DNA of 64,000 nucleotides. It comes from Kaistella sp. (GTDB lineage: Bacteria; Bacteroidota; Bacteroidia; Flavobacteriales; Weeksellaceae). The notes beneath the pieces are model-generated. The model was given only the letters and a program-made list of their open reading frames with translations, made no database searches and was not told the DNA's origin. The first letter of the stretch is position 1. The number at the start of each line of letters is the position of its first letter. The position numbers and the translations under genes were made by a program. The DNA is taken from assembly GCA_019459085.1 (NCBI GenBank), contig JAIBEW010000019.1, forward strand, positions 84,143-148,142, read 5' to 3'. Shown one piece after another: positions 33,721 to 41,785 of this stretch.

Positions 33721-34179
33721 ATGAAAAGCATAAAAATGGAAAGAACAGAAATCATTGAAAGAATTATTGAAGAACAGAAAAAGATAATTGATAACCTGCA
33801 GGAATCGGTAAACCGTTATAAATCTGCATCTGATCTGGATGAAGATGATACCTCGGATCCGGACGATTATGCGCGGCAAACCGAAGCAAAAGACATGCAG
33901 CTGCGTTTTGAAAAAATGCTGAACGAGGCCACGCAGAATTTAAATCTTCTTGACAGTGAAAAAGAAATACCACACACCGAAATTGAAAACGGAAGTTTGG
34001 TAGAAACTGATAAAAACTACCTGTATATCGGCATTTCAGTTCCTGTCTTTAAAGTTGAAGACAAGGAAGTGATTTCATTCTCGGGAGATGCACCAGTTTT
34101 TCAGGAGATAAAAGGAAAAAAAGCCGGAGACAAGGTAAAAATTGGGGAGAACTCTTTCGAAATAAAAAATATTTACTGA
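33721..34179 (+). CDS. Gre-like transcription factor with acidic coiled-coil tip
   Basis: A 152-residue protein with the architecture of GreA (about 158). Residues 5-80 form a predicted antiparallel coiled coil (IIERIIEEQKKIIDNLQES and AKDMQLRFEKMLNEATQNL) joined by an acidic loop DLDEDDTSDPDD (38-49), where GreA carries its catalytic Asp-Glu. The C-terminal part ends KKAGDKVKIGENSFEIKNIY, like the FKBP-like domain end of GreA/GreB. I infer that it enters the RNA polymerase secondary channel. Primary sequence identity to GreA looks low, so it could be a Gre-related regulator rather than a cleavage factor. ATG 33736 is an alternative start. Confidence 0.65.
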   Translation: MKSIKMERTEIIERIIEEQKKIIDNLQESVNRYKSASDLDEDDTSDPDDYARQTEAKDMQLRFEKMLNEATQNLNLLDSEKEIPHTEIENGSLVETDKNYLYIGISVPVFKVEDKEVISFSGDAPVFQEIKGKKAGDKVKIGENSFEIKNIY

Positions 34180-34182
34180 TAT

Positions 34183-35232
34183 ATGAAGACCATCTTAGTT
34201 CGTTTTTTAATGGGTATTCTACTCGCATCTTCAGTGCTTCATTACGGGCAGGGAACGTTCGAGCCTGTAGAAATCCAGTCGAGCACCGATTATATACACC
34301 AGAAAACTAAAGTTGTTTTTCCCAAAACCCTGCACGGATTTAAGAGGAGTCGTGTAGTGGTGTATGACCAGAATCGGAGCAATGTAGGCAGTTCATATAA
34401 AATGAAAATTGATAAAAAACTGACTACAGTAAGCGTCTACTTATATCCAGCAGAAGTTTCCAATGATAACCTGAGAGACCAGTTTTTGGCATTTAACATT
34501 GCTGTAAACAGAAATGCGACAAACGAACAGGCACTGAAACCGGAGTTGGTGAAAATCAATTCCGGAACAGTTATTTTAAATGGTATTATAACTGTCTTTG
34601 ACTATAATCTGATCGTTCCAGACTTTATGAAAGGTCAGAAAGAACAGTCTAACAAGTCCCTGTTCTCGCTTTACGATTGTGGCAAATGGAATATCAAGAT
34701 CAGGATTACAAGCGAGAATCAGAATCAAGAAAAACTTCTGCAGCTTGAAAAATTGTTTTTAGCTTCTTTCAATCCTACTAAAATCGCAGAAGATCACAGA
34801 ATAACTGGGCGAAAACGTCCAAACATCATTATTTCGAAAACTGCCCAAAGCGACAGTCTGCTGCTAAAATCTACAATCGCGGAAGCTAACGCAAAAATAG
34901 ATTGGCTCGACAAGAATAAATCAGCAGCGGAACTTTCAACCGGGTTAAGCGATTTCGAAATGGAATCTCAGGAATTTGCAATTGCTGAGAAAATAAAGTT
35001 TTACAAAGAAAATAAAGATAAACTAAGTGGAAGCCCTGAAACCACAGCATATTTCGAAGATCTTCAGAAAATAATCGACAATGGGCATTTAAAAGATTTG
35101 ATCTGGACTCTCACAGGTGGTGTCGTTGATTTTCCGGAGGGTGCAGCAAGAAAACACCGTTATGATGAGTTTGTAAAACAGAATAATATTGCCCGCAAGG
35201 TGGAGGAAATAATGTACCGGGTATATTTATAG
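34183..35232 (+). CDS. Secreted protein of unknown function
   Basis: I do not recognise this 349-residue protein. It has a signal peptide (MKTILVRFLMGILLASSVLHYGQ, cleavage near 23) and no lipobox or further membrane segment. The first half of the mature chain looks beta-rich (SRVVVYDQNRSN, LTTVSVYLYPAEVS); the second half, from about 220, is helical and charged. The start is 3 bases after the stop of the Gre-like gene and its stop is 3 bases before the TauE/SafE gene, so it sits inside one transcript although it need not share a function with either neighbour. Confidence 0.7.
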   Translation: MKTILVRFLMGILLASSVLHYGQGTFEPVEIQSSTDYIHQKTKVVFPKTLHGFKRSRVVVYDQNRSNVGSSYKMKIDKKLTTVSVYLYPAEVSNDNLRDQFLAFNIAVNRNATNEQALKPELVKINSGTVILNGIITVFDYNLIVPDFMKGQKEQSNKSLFSLYDCGKWNIKIRITSENQNQEKLLQLEKLFLASFNPTKIAEDHRITGRKRPNIIISKTAQSDSLLLKSTIAEANAKIDWLDKNKSAAELSTGLSDFEMESQEFAIAEKIKFYKENKDKLSGSPETTAYFEDLQKIIDNGHLKDLIWTLTGGVVDFPEGAARKHRYDEFVKQNNIARKVEEIMYRVYL

Positions 35233-35235
35233 GAT

Positions 35236-36036
35236 ATGGAATTTTTAGGATATTTTTCAGCAATTGTCATCGGTTTGGTAATGGGTCTTATCGGTGGTGG
35301 CGGCAGTATTTTAAGCGTTCCAATATTTGTGTACGTTTTCGGCTTTGATGCCGTTACCGCAACGGCACTTTCACTTTTTGTCGTCGGAATTACCAGTCTT
35401 GTGGGAACTGCAGGATTCATCCGTCAAAAGCAGATTGATTTCAGAACTGCATTTACTTTTGGGATTCCGTCTATTTTTGGAGTTTTATTTTCCCGACGAC
35501 TTGTACTGCCTTATCTTCCCGATTATATCATTAACAGATGGGGAATCACCCTGACCAAAGACATGTTTCTTCTGCTTCTTTTTGCGATACTGATGCTTAT
35601 TGCATCATTTAAAATGATCAGAAAAATAGAAAGACCCAGACTCAGAAAATCGGAAGATTCCAATTATACGATTCTCATTTCTCAGGGTCTGCTCGTAGGA
35701 ATTGTTACGGGATTGATCGGCGCCGGAGGCGGCTTCCTGATTGTTCCGGCTCTTATTATGCTTTTAGGCCTCAATATGAAAAAAGCGGTTGCAACTTCCC
35801 TTTTTATTATTTCGATGAATTCCATCTCCGGGTTCTTAAGCACCATGAAAATGGTAAAACACGACTGGGATTTCCTTCTCATCTTCACTGGATTATCTGT
35901 TGTGGGAATGTTTGCCGGACTCGCAGTTGCAAAAAAAATGGACGGCCGTAAACTGAAACCGCTTTTCGGTTGGACGGTCCTCGCAATGGGATGTTTCATC
36001 ATTATAAAAGAAATCTTTCTGGAACAGAAATATTAA
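35236..36036 (+). CDS. TauE/SafE family anion permease
   Basis: A 266-residue inner membrane protein with about seven or eight helices in two related halves, each opening with the DUF81 signature: GLVMGLIGGGGSILSVPIFVY (about 14-34) and GIVTGLIGAGGGFLIVPALIM (about 154-174). Family members export sulfite, sulfoacetate or related organosulfur anions. The gene lies directly before an MBL-rhodanese gene and other sulfur genes, which favours sulfite or thiosulfate as the ion, an inference from context. Confidence 0.87.
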   Translation: MEFLGYFSAIVIGLVMGLIGGGGSILSVPIFVYVFGFDAVTATALSLFVVGITSLVGTAGFIRQKQIDFRTAFTFGIPSIFGVLFSRRLVLPYLPDYIINRWGITLTKDMFLLLLFAILMLIASFKMIRKIERPRLRKSEDSNYTILISQGLLVGIVTGLIGAGGGFLIVPALIMLLGLNMKKAVATSLFIISMNSISGFLSTMKMVKHDWDFLLIFTGLSVVGMFAGLAVAKKMDGRKLKPLFGWTVLAMGCFIIIKEIFLEQKY

Positions 36037-36161
36037 ACGGTCTCTGCATACTTTAAAACTGATATAAATCATTCACAGAATCAATTGTTTTTAAGTCTCA
36101 GATTAAAATTCCGAAGCACTAAATTGTCGAAATTTGCAGGGTTAATCTAAAGTTTTTTGAA

Positions 36162-37574
36162 ATGAAAATAGAACAAATATATACCGGTTGTCTGGCTCAG
36201 GGCGCATATTACATCGTTTCTGAGGACGAAGCAGTTATTATCGACCCTCTGCGTGAAACAAAACCATACATCGCGCGACTTGAAAAAGACCACGTAAAGC
36301 TCAAATATATTTTCGAGACCCATTTTCATGCAGATTTTGTATCCGGTCATCTGGATCTTTCCAAAAATACCGGTGCTGCCATAGTCTTTGGACCTACTGC
36401 AGAACCAGATTTTGAAGCGGTTATTGCAGAAGACGGACAGATTTTTGAAATCGGGAAAATAAAGATAAAAGTCCTTCATACTCCGGGTCATACAATGGAA
36501 AGCTCCACTTTTCTTCTGATTGATGAAAACGGAAAAGAAACCGCCATTTTTTCCGGTGATACTTTATTCCTCGGCGATGTCGGCAGGCCCGATCTGGCTC
36601 AGAAAGCGGCACACATGACTCAGGAAGAACTGGCAGGAATATTATATGAAAGCCTGCAAAGCAAAATTATGCCGCTTGCCGATGACATTATTGTGTATCC
36701 TGCACACGGCGCCGGTTCTGCCTGTGGTAAAAACATGCAGAAAGAAACCGTCGATACGCTCGGAAATCAGAAAAAAACTAATTATGCCCTGAATCAGCCT
36801 GACAAAGAATCTTTTGTAAGGGAAGTTCTAGACGGTCTTTCGCAGCCACCGAAATATTTTGGCATGAATGTCGCCCTCAACAAAGGCGGTTACGAAAATT
36901 TTGAAAATGTGCTCGAGAAAGGCAATAAACCCGTTTCTGTTGAAGACTTCGAAGTTCTGGCCGAAGAAACCGGAGCGCTGATTTTAGACACGAGAAACGC
37001 CGCTGATTTTCATACAGGTTTTATTCCGAATTCCATCAATATCGGATTGAAAGGCGATTTTGCACCTTGGGTGGGTACGATGATTGTGGATGTAAAGCAG
37101 CCAATTCTGCTCGTTTCCGATCCGGGAACGGAGGAAGAAGTCATTACCCGCCTTTCAAGAGTAGGTTTTGACCACGTGTTGGGATATCTGGAGGGAAGTT
37201 TTGATTCCTGGAAAAATTCCGGTAAAGAAACCGACCGCATTGAAAGAATTTCAGCCGAAGAATTTGCACAAAAATTTAAGGAAAACACCAAAGTAATTGA
37301 TGTAAGAAAAGAGAGTGAATATGCGTCGGAACATGTAAATGAAGCTTATCAGCGACCGCTTGCTGACATTAACGAATGGGTAAATTCCCTTGATAATGAA
37401 GAACATTTCTTTATTCACTGTGCAGGAGGCTACCGAAGCATGATTGCCGCAAGTATTCTGAATTCCCGCGGCATCAGAAACTTTACCGAAATTGAGGGCG
37501 GTTTCAATAAAATTATGGAAACCGGAGTTCCCAGAAGTAATTTCGTGTGTCAGAGCAAAACTTTAAAATCATGA
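36162..37574 (+). CDS. MBL-fold hydrolase with two rhodanese domains (persulfide dioxygenase-like)
   Basis: 470 residues in three domains. The metallo-beta-lactamase domain (1-245) has THFHADFVSGH (53-63), LHTPGHTMESS, the ligand Asp in FSGDTLFLGDVGRPD, and YPAHGAGS, the layout of ETHE1-like persulfide dioxygenases that oxidise glutathione or protein persulfide to sulfite. Rhodanese 1 (about 262-355) has no Cys in its active loop (VSDPGTEEE). Rhodanese 2 (about 365-465) has the Cys loop HCAGGYRS with Cys420. The same order occurs in CstB of staphylococci, a persulfide dioxygenase/sulfurtransferase. It overlaps the next gene in ATGA. Confidence 0.88.
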   Translation: MKIEQIYTGCLAQGAYYIVSEDEAVIIDPLRETKPYIARLEKDHVKLKYIFETHFHADFVSGHLDLSKNTGAAIVFGPTAEPDFEAVIAEDGQIFEIGKIKIKVLHTPGHTMESSTFLLIDENGKETAIFSGDTLFLGDVGRPDLAQKAAHMTQEELAGILYESLQSKIMPLADDIIVYPAHGAGSACGKNMQKETVDTLGNQKKTNYALNQPDKESFVREVLDGLSQPPKYFGMNVALNKGGYENFENVLEKGNKPVSVEDFEVLAEETGALILDTRNAADFHTGFIPNSINIGLKGDFAPWVGTMIVDVKQPILLVSDPGTEEEVITRLSRVGFDHVLGYLEGSFDSWKNSGKETDRIERISAEEFAQKFKENTKVIDVRKESEYASEHVNEAYQRPLADINEWVNSLDNEEHFFIHCAGGYRSMIAASILNSRGIRNFTEIEGGFNKIMETGVPRSNFVCQSKTLKS

Positions 37575-37936
37575 AGATAACCAGTTTAATTATTCTTATT
37601 CTTTCTCTAGCGGTTTCCTGTACAGCTACAGTTCCGGCTTTGGAAACCAACCGTGCTGAAATAAAAGAAATGGTTAAAAATAACAGCGCCACATTGATTG
37701 ATGTGCGGATTCCCGAACAGTTTAATGAAAACAGCGTTCCGAATGCCGTGAATATTCCGTTGGCTGAGCTGGCATCACATCTGGATTTTTTAAAAAGCCA
37801 AAAAGAGGTGGTGGTTTTCTGCAACAGAGGGATTCAGGCGAAACAGGCCGTTGAATTTCTCAGAAAAAACGGCGTGGAAAATGTTCACGACGGTAAAACA
37901 CTCGATAATATAAAAGCCATTAAAAACGAAAAATAA
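37571..37936 (+). CDS. Rhodanese-domain lipoprotein
   Basis: A 121-residue single rhodanese domain behind a lipoprotein signal (MKITSLIILILSLAVSC, Cys17). The active Cys84 lies in the loop FCNRGIQAKQA. The family transfers sulfane sulfur from thiosulfate or persulfide to an acceptor. Membrane-tethered, it would act outside the cytoplasm, unlike the neighbouring MBL-rhodanese protein. The ATG at 37571 overlaps the preceding stop (ATGA) and the stop overlaps the next ATG (TAATG), which is strong evidence of an operon. Confidence 0.88.
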   Translation: MKITSLIILILSLAVSCTATVPALETNRAEIKEMVKNNSATLIDVRIPEQFNENSVPNAVNIPLAELASHLDFLKSQKEVVVFCNRGIQAKQAVEFLRKNGVENVHDGKTLDNIKAIKNEK

Positions 37937-38232
37937 TGAATATACTGGATCATCTGGAATTCTCTTCAGATAAAGCAAATGTGATTGCTGTTAAAAAAAG
38001 TGATAAGATCAACTCTTTTGCAGTCGCTCTCGGCATCGGTGCTGTCCTGAAAAAACACGTCACTCCGGTACCCACAACGCTTGTTGTTCTGAAAGGGGAA
38101 ATCAATTTTGTATTTACGGACCGCGAAGTGGTTTTGCGGGAACTGGATGTTTTCCAGATTCCGGTTGGCGAAGTTCATGAAGTGTATGGAGTTCTGGAAC
38201 AGAATCTGTTTTTATTAACCCAGGAACTGTAA
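37936..38232 (+). CDS. Small cupin-like protein
   Basis: A 98-residue protein with a single cupin-type barrel pattern: TPVPTTLVVLKGEINFVFTDREVVLRELDVFQIPVGEVHEVYGVLEQNLFLL. The PxGEVHEV segment corresponds to cupin motif 2, with one clear His; the usual His-x-His of motif 1 is not present, so metal binding is doubtful. Placed inside the sulfur cluster by one-base overlap with the rhodanese gene. Function unknown. Confidence 0.72.
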   Translation: MNILDHLEFSSDKANVIAVKKSDKINSFAVALGIGAVLKKHVTPVPTTLVVLKGEINFVFTDREVVLRELDVFQIPVGEVHEVYGVLEQNLFLLTQEL

Positions 38233-38234
38233 AG

Positions 38235-38447
38235 ATGAAAGTACTATTCAGAAAATACCGTTTGGGAATCCTGGGGATTTTCGTGGGCGGGATGTTAGGC
38301 TTTGCGTATTATTATTTCATAGGCTGTAATTCAGGAACCTGCGCCATCACTTCCAAACCATTTAATTCTACGGTTTACGGAATGGTGATCGGGTATTTGC
38401 TGTTTACCCTTTTCGAAAAGTCGACCAGTCAGAATGACCTTGTTTAA
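38235..38447 (+). CDS. DUF6132 family small membrane protein
   Basis: A 70-residue protein with two predicted membrane helices (LGILGIFVGGMLGFAYYYF and YGMVIGYLLFTLF) and between them a conserved cysteine pair in the loop GCNSGTCAITSKP. I recognise the pattern as DUF6132, which in Bacteroidota occurs beside rhodanese and thioredoxin genes. The two cysteines, seven positions from first to second residue group, could carry persulfide or form a disulfide; no activity is known. Starts 2 bases after the cupin stop. Confidence 0.75.
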   Translation: MKVLFRKYRLGILGIFVGGMLGFAYYYFIGCNSGTCAITSKPFNSTVYGMVIGYLLFTLFEKSTSQNDLV

Positions 38448-38467
38448 CTTTATTAAATTATTTACTG

Positions 38468-38767
38468 ATGTCACAGAAATTTCAGGAATTAATCCAATCT
38501 GAACGGCCGGTTTTGGTCGATTTTTTCGCAACGTGGTGTGGCCCGTGCAAAGTGCAGTCATCTGTACTCACAACGGTGAAGGAAAATATAGGAAATCTGG
38601 CCAGAATTGTTAAGATTGATGTAGATCAGTTTCCCGCAATCGCCTCAGAATACGGTGTACGCGGCGTTCCCACTTTGGCGGTGTTCAAAAACGGCGAACT
38701 GCTCTGGAAAGAAAGCGGCGTTCATGATGTAAACACCCTCACCGAACTGCTCAAAAGCTTTGCTTAA
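38468..38767 (+). CDS. Thioredoxin family protein
   Basis: A 99-residue cytoplasmic thioredoxin fold. The active site is FFATWCGPCK (Cys24 and Cys27), with the cis-Pro loop VRGVPTL further on. It lacks the usual Asp-rich N-terminal strand but is complete at the C-terminus. As the last gene of the sulfur cluster it may reduce the persulfide or disulfide formed on the rhodanese or MBL proteins. This is contextual; it could also be a general thioredoxin. Confidence 0.9.
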   Translation: MSQKFQELIQSERPVLVDFFATWCGPCKVQSSVLTTVKENIGNLARIVKIDVDQFPAIASEYGVRGVPTLAVFKNGELLWKESGVHDVNTLTELLKSFA

Positions 38768-38778
38768 ATTCTTTATAT

Positions 38779-39543
38779 TTATTTCTGAATTAAACGGAAT
38801 TCATCCCGGTCATCCAAAAACCGGAATTTTTTCCGGAATTCCTTCAGTTTCTCAACGTTGAATTCTGCCCTAACAATATTGTTATCTTTTTCTGAGACTT
38901 CAGTGCCGTCAGCAAAAAAACAACTGGAACTTTCTGAATAATGAAGTCTGTTTCCGTCGGTTCCGATCCTGTTTAATCCAAAAACATAACACTGATTTTC
39001 GATGGCACGCGCTTTCAGTAAAGAATACCAGGCATCGATACGGGTTTCGGGCCAGTTGGCCACATAAATAATCGCATCATAATCATCATTATTCCTTGAA
39101 AAAACAGGAAATCTGAGATCGTAACAAACCTGAAGAAGAATCTTCCAACCACCATAATCAACAATTATTCTTTCGTTTCCCCTAGAATAAATCCGGTCTT
39201 CACCCGAATAGGAAAAAAGATGCCTTTTGTCGTATTGATGATGCTTCCCGCCAGGCTCAGCAAAATAAAAACGGTTGAAAAATTTCCCTTTTTCCGAGAC
39301 TGATACGCTTCCGCAAACCGCTGTGTTTCTTTTTTTTGAAAAATCTTTCATCCAGGAAAGGGTTTCTTCAGTCCGGTCAGCAATTTCTTCGGCATCCATG
39401 CAGAAACCGGTCGAAAACATTTCCGGAAGGATGAATAAATCGGCTTCAACACCGGAAAATTCTGAACTGATTTTTTCGAAATTCTTTTCCTTGTTTTTCC
39501 AGATGATATCCAGATTCAGTCCTGAAACTCGTAAATTTTTCAT
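38779..39543 (-). CDS. Nitrilase-superfamily amidohydrolase (omega-amidase/YafV-like)
   Basis: A 254-residue C-N hydrolase. The Glu-Lys-Cys triad is visible: E in LPEMFSTGFCM (about 46), K in YDKRHLFSYSGE (about 112) and C in LLQVCYDLRFPVF (about 145). The FSTGF and YDLRFP segments are those of the YafV/NIT2 group, which hydrolyse alpha-ketoglutaramate or alpha-ketosuccinamate in methionine salvage and repair. The ATG at 39543 is preferred to one 30 bases upstream. It converges on the thioredoxin gene. Confidence 0.87.
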   Translation of the reverse strand: MKNLRVSGLNLDIIWKNKEKNFEKISSEFSGVEADLFILPEMFSTGFCMDAEEIADRTEETLSWMKDFSKKRNTAVCGSVSVSEKGKFFNRFYFAEPGGKHHQYDKRHLFSYSGEDRIYSRGNERIIVDYGGWKILLQVCYDLRFPVFSRNNDDYDAIIYVANWPETRIDAWYSLLKARAIENQCYVFGLNRIGTDGNRLHYSESSSCFFADGTEVSEKDNNIVRAEFNVEKLKEFRKKFRFLDDRDEFRLIQK

Positions 39544-39615
39544 AAAAATTAAAGATTGGTGGGCTTTGATCATACGAAATTACGGAAAATGGACGTTAAT
39601 AACTTTGTTTTCTCA

Positions 39616-39623
39616 TACATTTG
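39616..39623 (+). promoter_or_regulatory. -7 promoter element of the first DUF6646 gene
   Basis: TACATTTG, 24 bases before the ATG at 39648. Confidence 0.45.
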
Positions 39624-39647
39624 GTTGATCAATAAATATTTTAAAAA

Positions 39648-40088
39648 ATGAAAAAATTATTTTTCGCTTTCTCTCTTTTATTTTCCGGCAGCATGGTCTC
39701 AGCACAGGCATGGACCGGAAAAGGCGACCAGAAAGTTCAGGTTGGTTTTAATGCGTGGGGTTACGGAACCGGACTTTCCGGCACTTACGATTACGGCCTC
39801 TCGAATCTCATTTCTGTAGGTGCAGGACTGAATATTTATTTCGACGGGTACCGCAATAATGATATCGACAATAATATTTTTGCGTTTGGACGCATCAACT
39901 TTCATCTTCAGGACGCGCTGCAACTCCCGGAAAAGTGGGATGTTTATCCTGGTGTTGATCTTGGCGTTCTCGGCAGGGATTTTGGAATCGGTGTTCACAT
40001 CGGGGCCCGATATTTCTTCACCGAAAACTGGGGAGCTTTTGCAGAAGTTGGAAATAACGGCAGTTTAGGCGTTTCCTATAATTTTTGA
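39648..40088 (+). CDS. DUF6646 family outer membrane beta-barrel-like protein, copy 1
   Basis: A 146-residue exported protein; signal peptide MKKLFFAFSLLFSGSMVSAQ with cleavage after SAQ. The mature chain alternates polar and aromatic residues and has several short beta strands (KVQVGFNAWG, SVGAGLNIYF, GVHIGARYFF, GVSYNF), with a terminal Phe as in small outer membrane barrels. AWTGKGDQKVQVGFN and DVYPGVDLGV are shared with the gene at 49987-50502. Function unknown. A terminator follows. Confidence 0.8.
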   Translation: MKKLFFAFSLLFSGSMVSAQAWTGKGDQKVQVGFNAWGYGTGLSGTYDYGLSNLISVGAGLNIYFDGYRNNDIDNNIFAFGRINFHLQDALQLPEKWDVYPGVDLGVLGRDFGIGVHIGARYFFTENWGAFAEVGNNGSLGVSYNF

Positions 40089-40106
40089 AAGATAAAAGTC
40101 AGCCAG

Positions 40107-40138
40107 AAGGTTCTCAAATTGAGGACCTTTTTTATTTG
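40107..40138 (+). terminator. Intrinsic terminator after the first DUF6646 gene
   Basis: Stem AAGGTTCTCA with TGAGGACCTT (one G-U pair) around a 3-base loop, followed by TTTTTATTT. Confidence 0.8.
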
Positions 40139-40165
40139 GCATGCTTTTGATAATTCGTATCTTCG
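40135..40165 (+). promoter_or_regulatory. Two-part promoter of rseP
   Basis: TTTG at 40135-40138, a 19-base spacer, then TATCTTCG at 40158-40165, one base off TAnnTTTG. This is the Bacteroidota -33/-7 spacing. The TTTG overlaps the T tract of the preceding terminator. Confidence 0.55.
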
Positions 40166-40191
40166 CAAATCTTTAATTTTAAATAGAATAA

Positions 40192-41529
40192 ATGACATTC
40201 ATTCAATTATTTCAATTCATTCTCAGCATATCAATTTTGGTGGTCCTGCATGAATTAGGACATTTTATACCGGCCAAATATTTCAAGACCAAAGTTGAAA
40301 AATTCTATCTCTTTTTCGATCCGTGGTTTTCCATCGCCAAGAAAAAAATCGGTGATACCGAATACGGTATTGGCTGGCTTCCTTTCGGTGGTTATGTAAA
40401 AATCGCAGGAATGGTTGACGAAAGCATGGATACGGAACAGCTTAAAAAACCGGCTGAACCATGGGAATTCCGAAGCAAACCGGCGTGGCAGCGACTCATC
40501 ATCATGATGGGTGGTGTTACGGTAAACTTTTTCCTGGCCTGGATCATCTATTCCTCATTAAGTTATTTTAGCGGAGAAACCTTCCACGATAATTCAAAAT
40601 TCCAGGACGGAATTTCGGTAAGCGACGCCGGAAGAAAAATGGGTCTCCAAACCGGCGACAAAATCCTTCGAATTGACGGAAAACCAGCCGAAAGAATGGA
40701 AACTTCCACCATCAACATGCTTTTTGCCGATGAGGTGACTGTTGAAAGAAACGGAAAGGAAGTGACCTTTCCGATCAACGAAAACGGCGTTGCCGATGTT
40801 CTGGCAGAAAACCAGGCAAAACTGTATTTCTCGCACCGTTACCCAACCGTTATCGACAGTCTTGTACCAAATGGAACCGCGAAGGCAGCCGGACTTCTGA
40901 AAGGAGACCGAATCATTGGAATCAACGGGAAACCGGTACGCTATTTCGACGAAGTTGTAGCCGAACTTCCTCAGTATAAAAATCAGAACATCACTCTGGA
41001 CATTCTCAGAAACAATATTCCTCAAAAAGTAAAAGTGAAAACCGATGCGAAAGGAAAATTGGGCTTTTCAAATGATATGAATGTGGTTCAAAAGGAATTC
41101 GACAAATCGGAGGTTACAAAAAACTATACCGTTCTGCAGGCCATCCCAAGAGGTTTAACGAGAACAATTGATGTACTGACGATGCAGATCAAACAGTTTA
41201 AAATCGTTTTCAACAGTACGACAAAAGGCTACAAAAAAGTAGGCGGCCCAATTGCGATCATCAAACAAATGCCTGAAACTATCAACTGGGAGTTCTTCTG
41301 GGGCTTTACAGCGATGTTTTCTGTATGGCTGGCTTTCCTTAATTTGATACCAATTCCGGGATTAGACGGCGGTCATGTGATGTTTACGTTGTGGGAAATG
41401 ATTACCGGCAAACCGGTACCGCAAAAAGTGCTGGAACATGCACAGATGATAGGGGTTGTTTTCCTTCTTGGACTCATGGTGCTGATCTTCGGAAACGACA
41501 TTGTAAAATGGATTACAGGAAAATTTTAA
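40192..41529 (+). CDS. rseP: RIP metalloprotease RseP (site-2 protease)
   Basis: Intramembrane zinc protease of 445 residues. The zinc motif HELGH is in the first membrane helix (about 20-24), followed by KYFKTKVEKFYLFFDPWF. Two PDZ-like regions lie in the periplasmic part (about 115-290, with GDKILRIDGKPA and GDRIIGINGKPV), and the third ligand Asp is in IPIPGLDGGHVMFTLWE (about 398). The C-terminal helix is intact. In other bacteria RseP cleaves anti-sigma factors in envelope stress and clears signal peptides. No anti-sigma gene is adjacent here. Confidence 0.96.
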   Translation: MTFIQLFQFILSISILVVLHELGHFIPAKYFKTKVEKFYLFFDPWFSIAKKKIGDTEYGIGWLPFGGYVKIAGMVDESMDTEQLKKPAEPWEFRSKPAWQRLIIMMGGVTVNFFLAWIIYSSLSYFSGETFHDNSKFQDGISVSDAGRKMGLQTGDKILRIDGKPAERMETSTINMLFADEVTVERNGKEVTFPINENGVADVLAENQAKLYFSHRYPTVIDSLVPNGTAKAAGLLKGDRIIGINGKPVRYFDEVVAELPQYKNQNITLDILRNNIPQKVKVKTDAKGKLGFSNDMNVVQKEFDKSEVTKNYTVLQAIPRGLTRTIDVLTMQIKQFKIVFNSTTKGYKKVGGPIAIIKQMPETINWEFFWGFTAMFSVWLAFLNLIPIPGLDGGHVMFTLWEMITGKPVPQKVLEHAQMIGVVFLLGLMVLIFGNDIVKWITGKF

Positions 41530-41603
41530 AAATTTTCAGAAAATACTTTGGCGGGTGTAAAAAAGTTTTTATATTTGCAAACGCTTAAAGCAAAAGACAA
41601 CAC

Positions 41604-41677
41604 TCCTCTTTAGCTCAGTTGGTTAGAGCATCTGACTGTTAATCAGAGGGTCCTTGGTTCGAGCCCAAGAAGAGGAG
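41604..41677 (+). tRNA. tRNA-Asn (anticodon GTT)
   Basis: A complete cloverleaf of 74 bases. The acceptor stem TCCTCTT pairs with AAGAGGA (discriminator G at 41677), the anticodon stem is TCTGA/TCAGA with loop CTGTTAA (anticodon GTT), and the T arm is CTTGG-TTCGAGC-CCAAG. The 3' CCA is not encoded (CAA follows), as is usual in this phylum. No sign of integration next to it. Confidence 0.97.
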
Positions 41678-41678
41678 C

Positions 41679-41710
41679 AAATCCCAGACAGCAATGTTTG
41701 GGATTTTTTT
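41679..41710 (+). terminator. Intrinsic terminator of tRNA-Asn with GCAA tetraloop
   Basis: Stem AAATCCCAGACA with TGTTTGGGATTT (one G-U pair) capped by GCAA, a GNRA tetraloop, followed by further T residues. It starts one base after the tRNA. Confidence 0.85.
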
Positions 41711-41785
41711 ATGTCTCAATTTCTCCTAAAAAAGAAGAATGAGCACAATTTTTGATTAAACAGTCTGGTCTACAAAAAACACAAC

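Noticed and set aside
41604..41785. Integration site for a mobile element at tRNA-Asn
   Set aside because: No integrase is present and no second copy of the tRNA 3' end is visible in the window; the sequence after the tRNA is a normal terminator.
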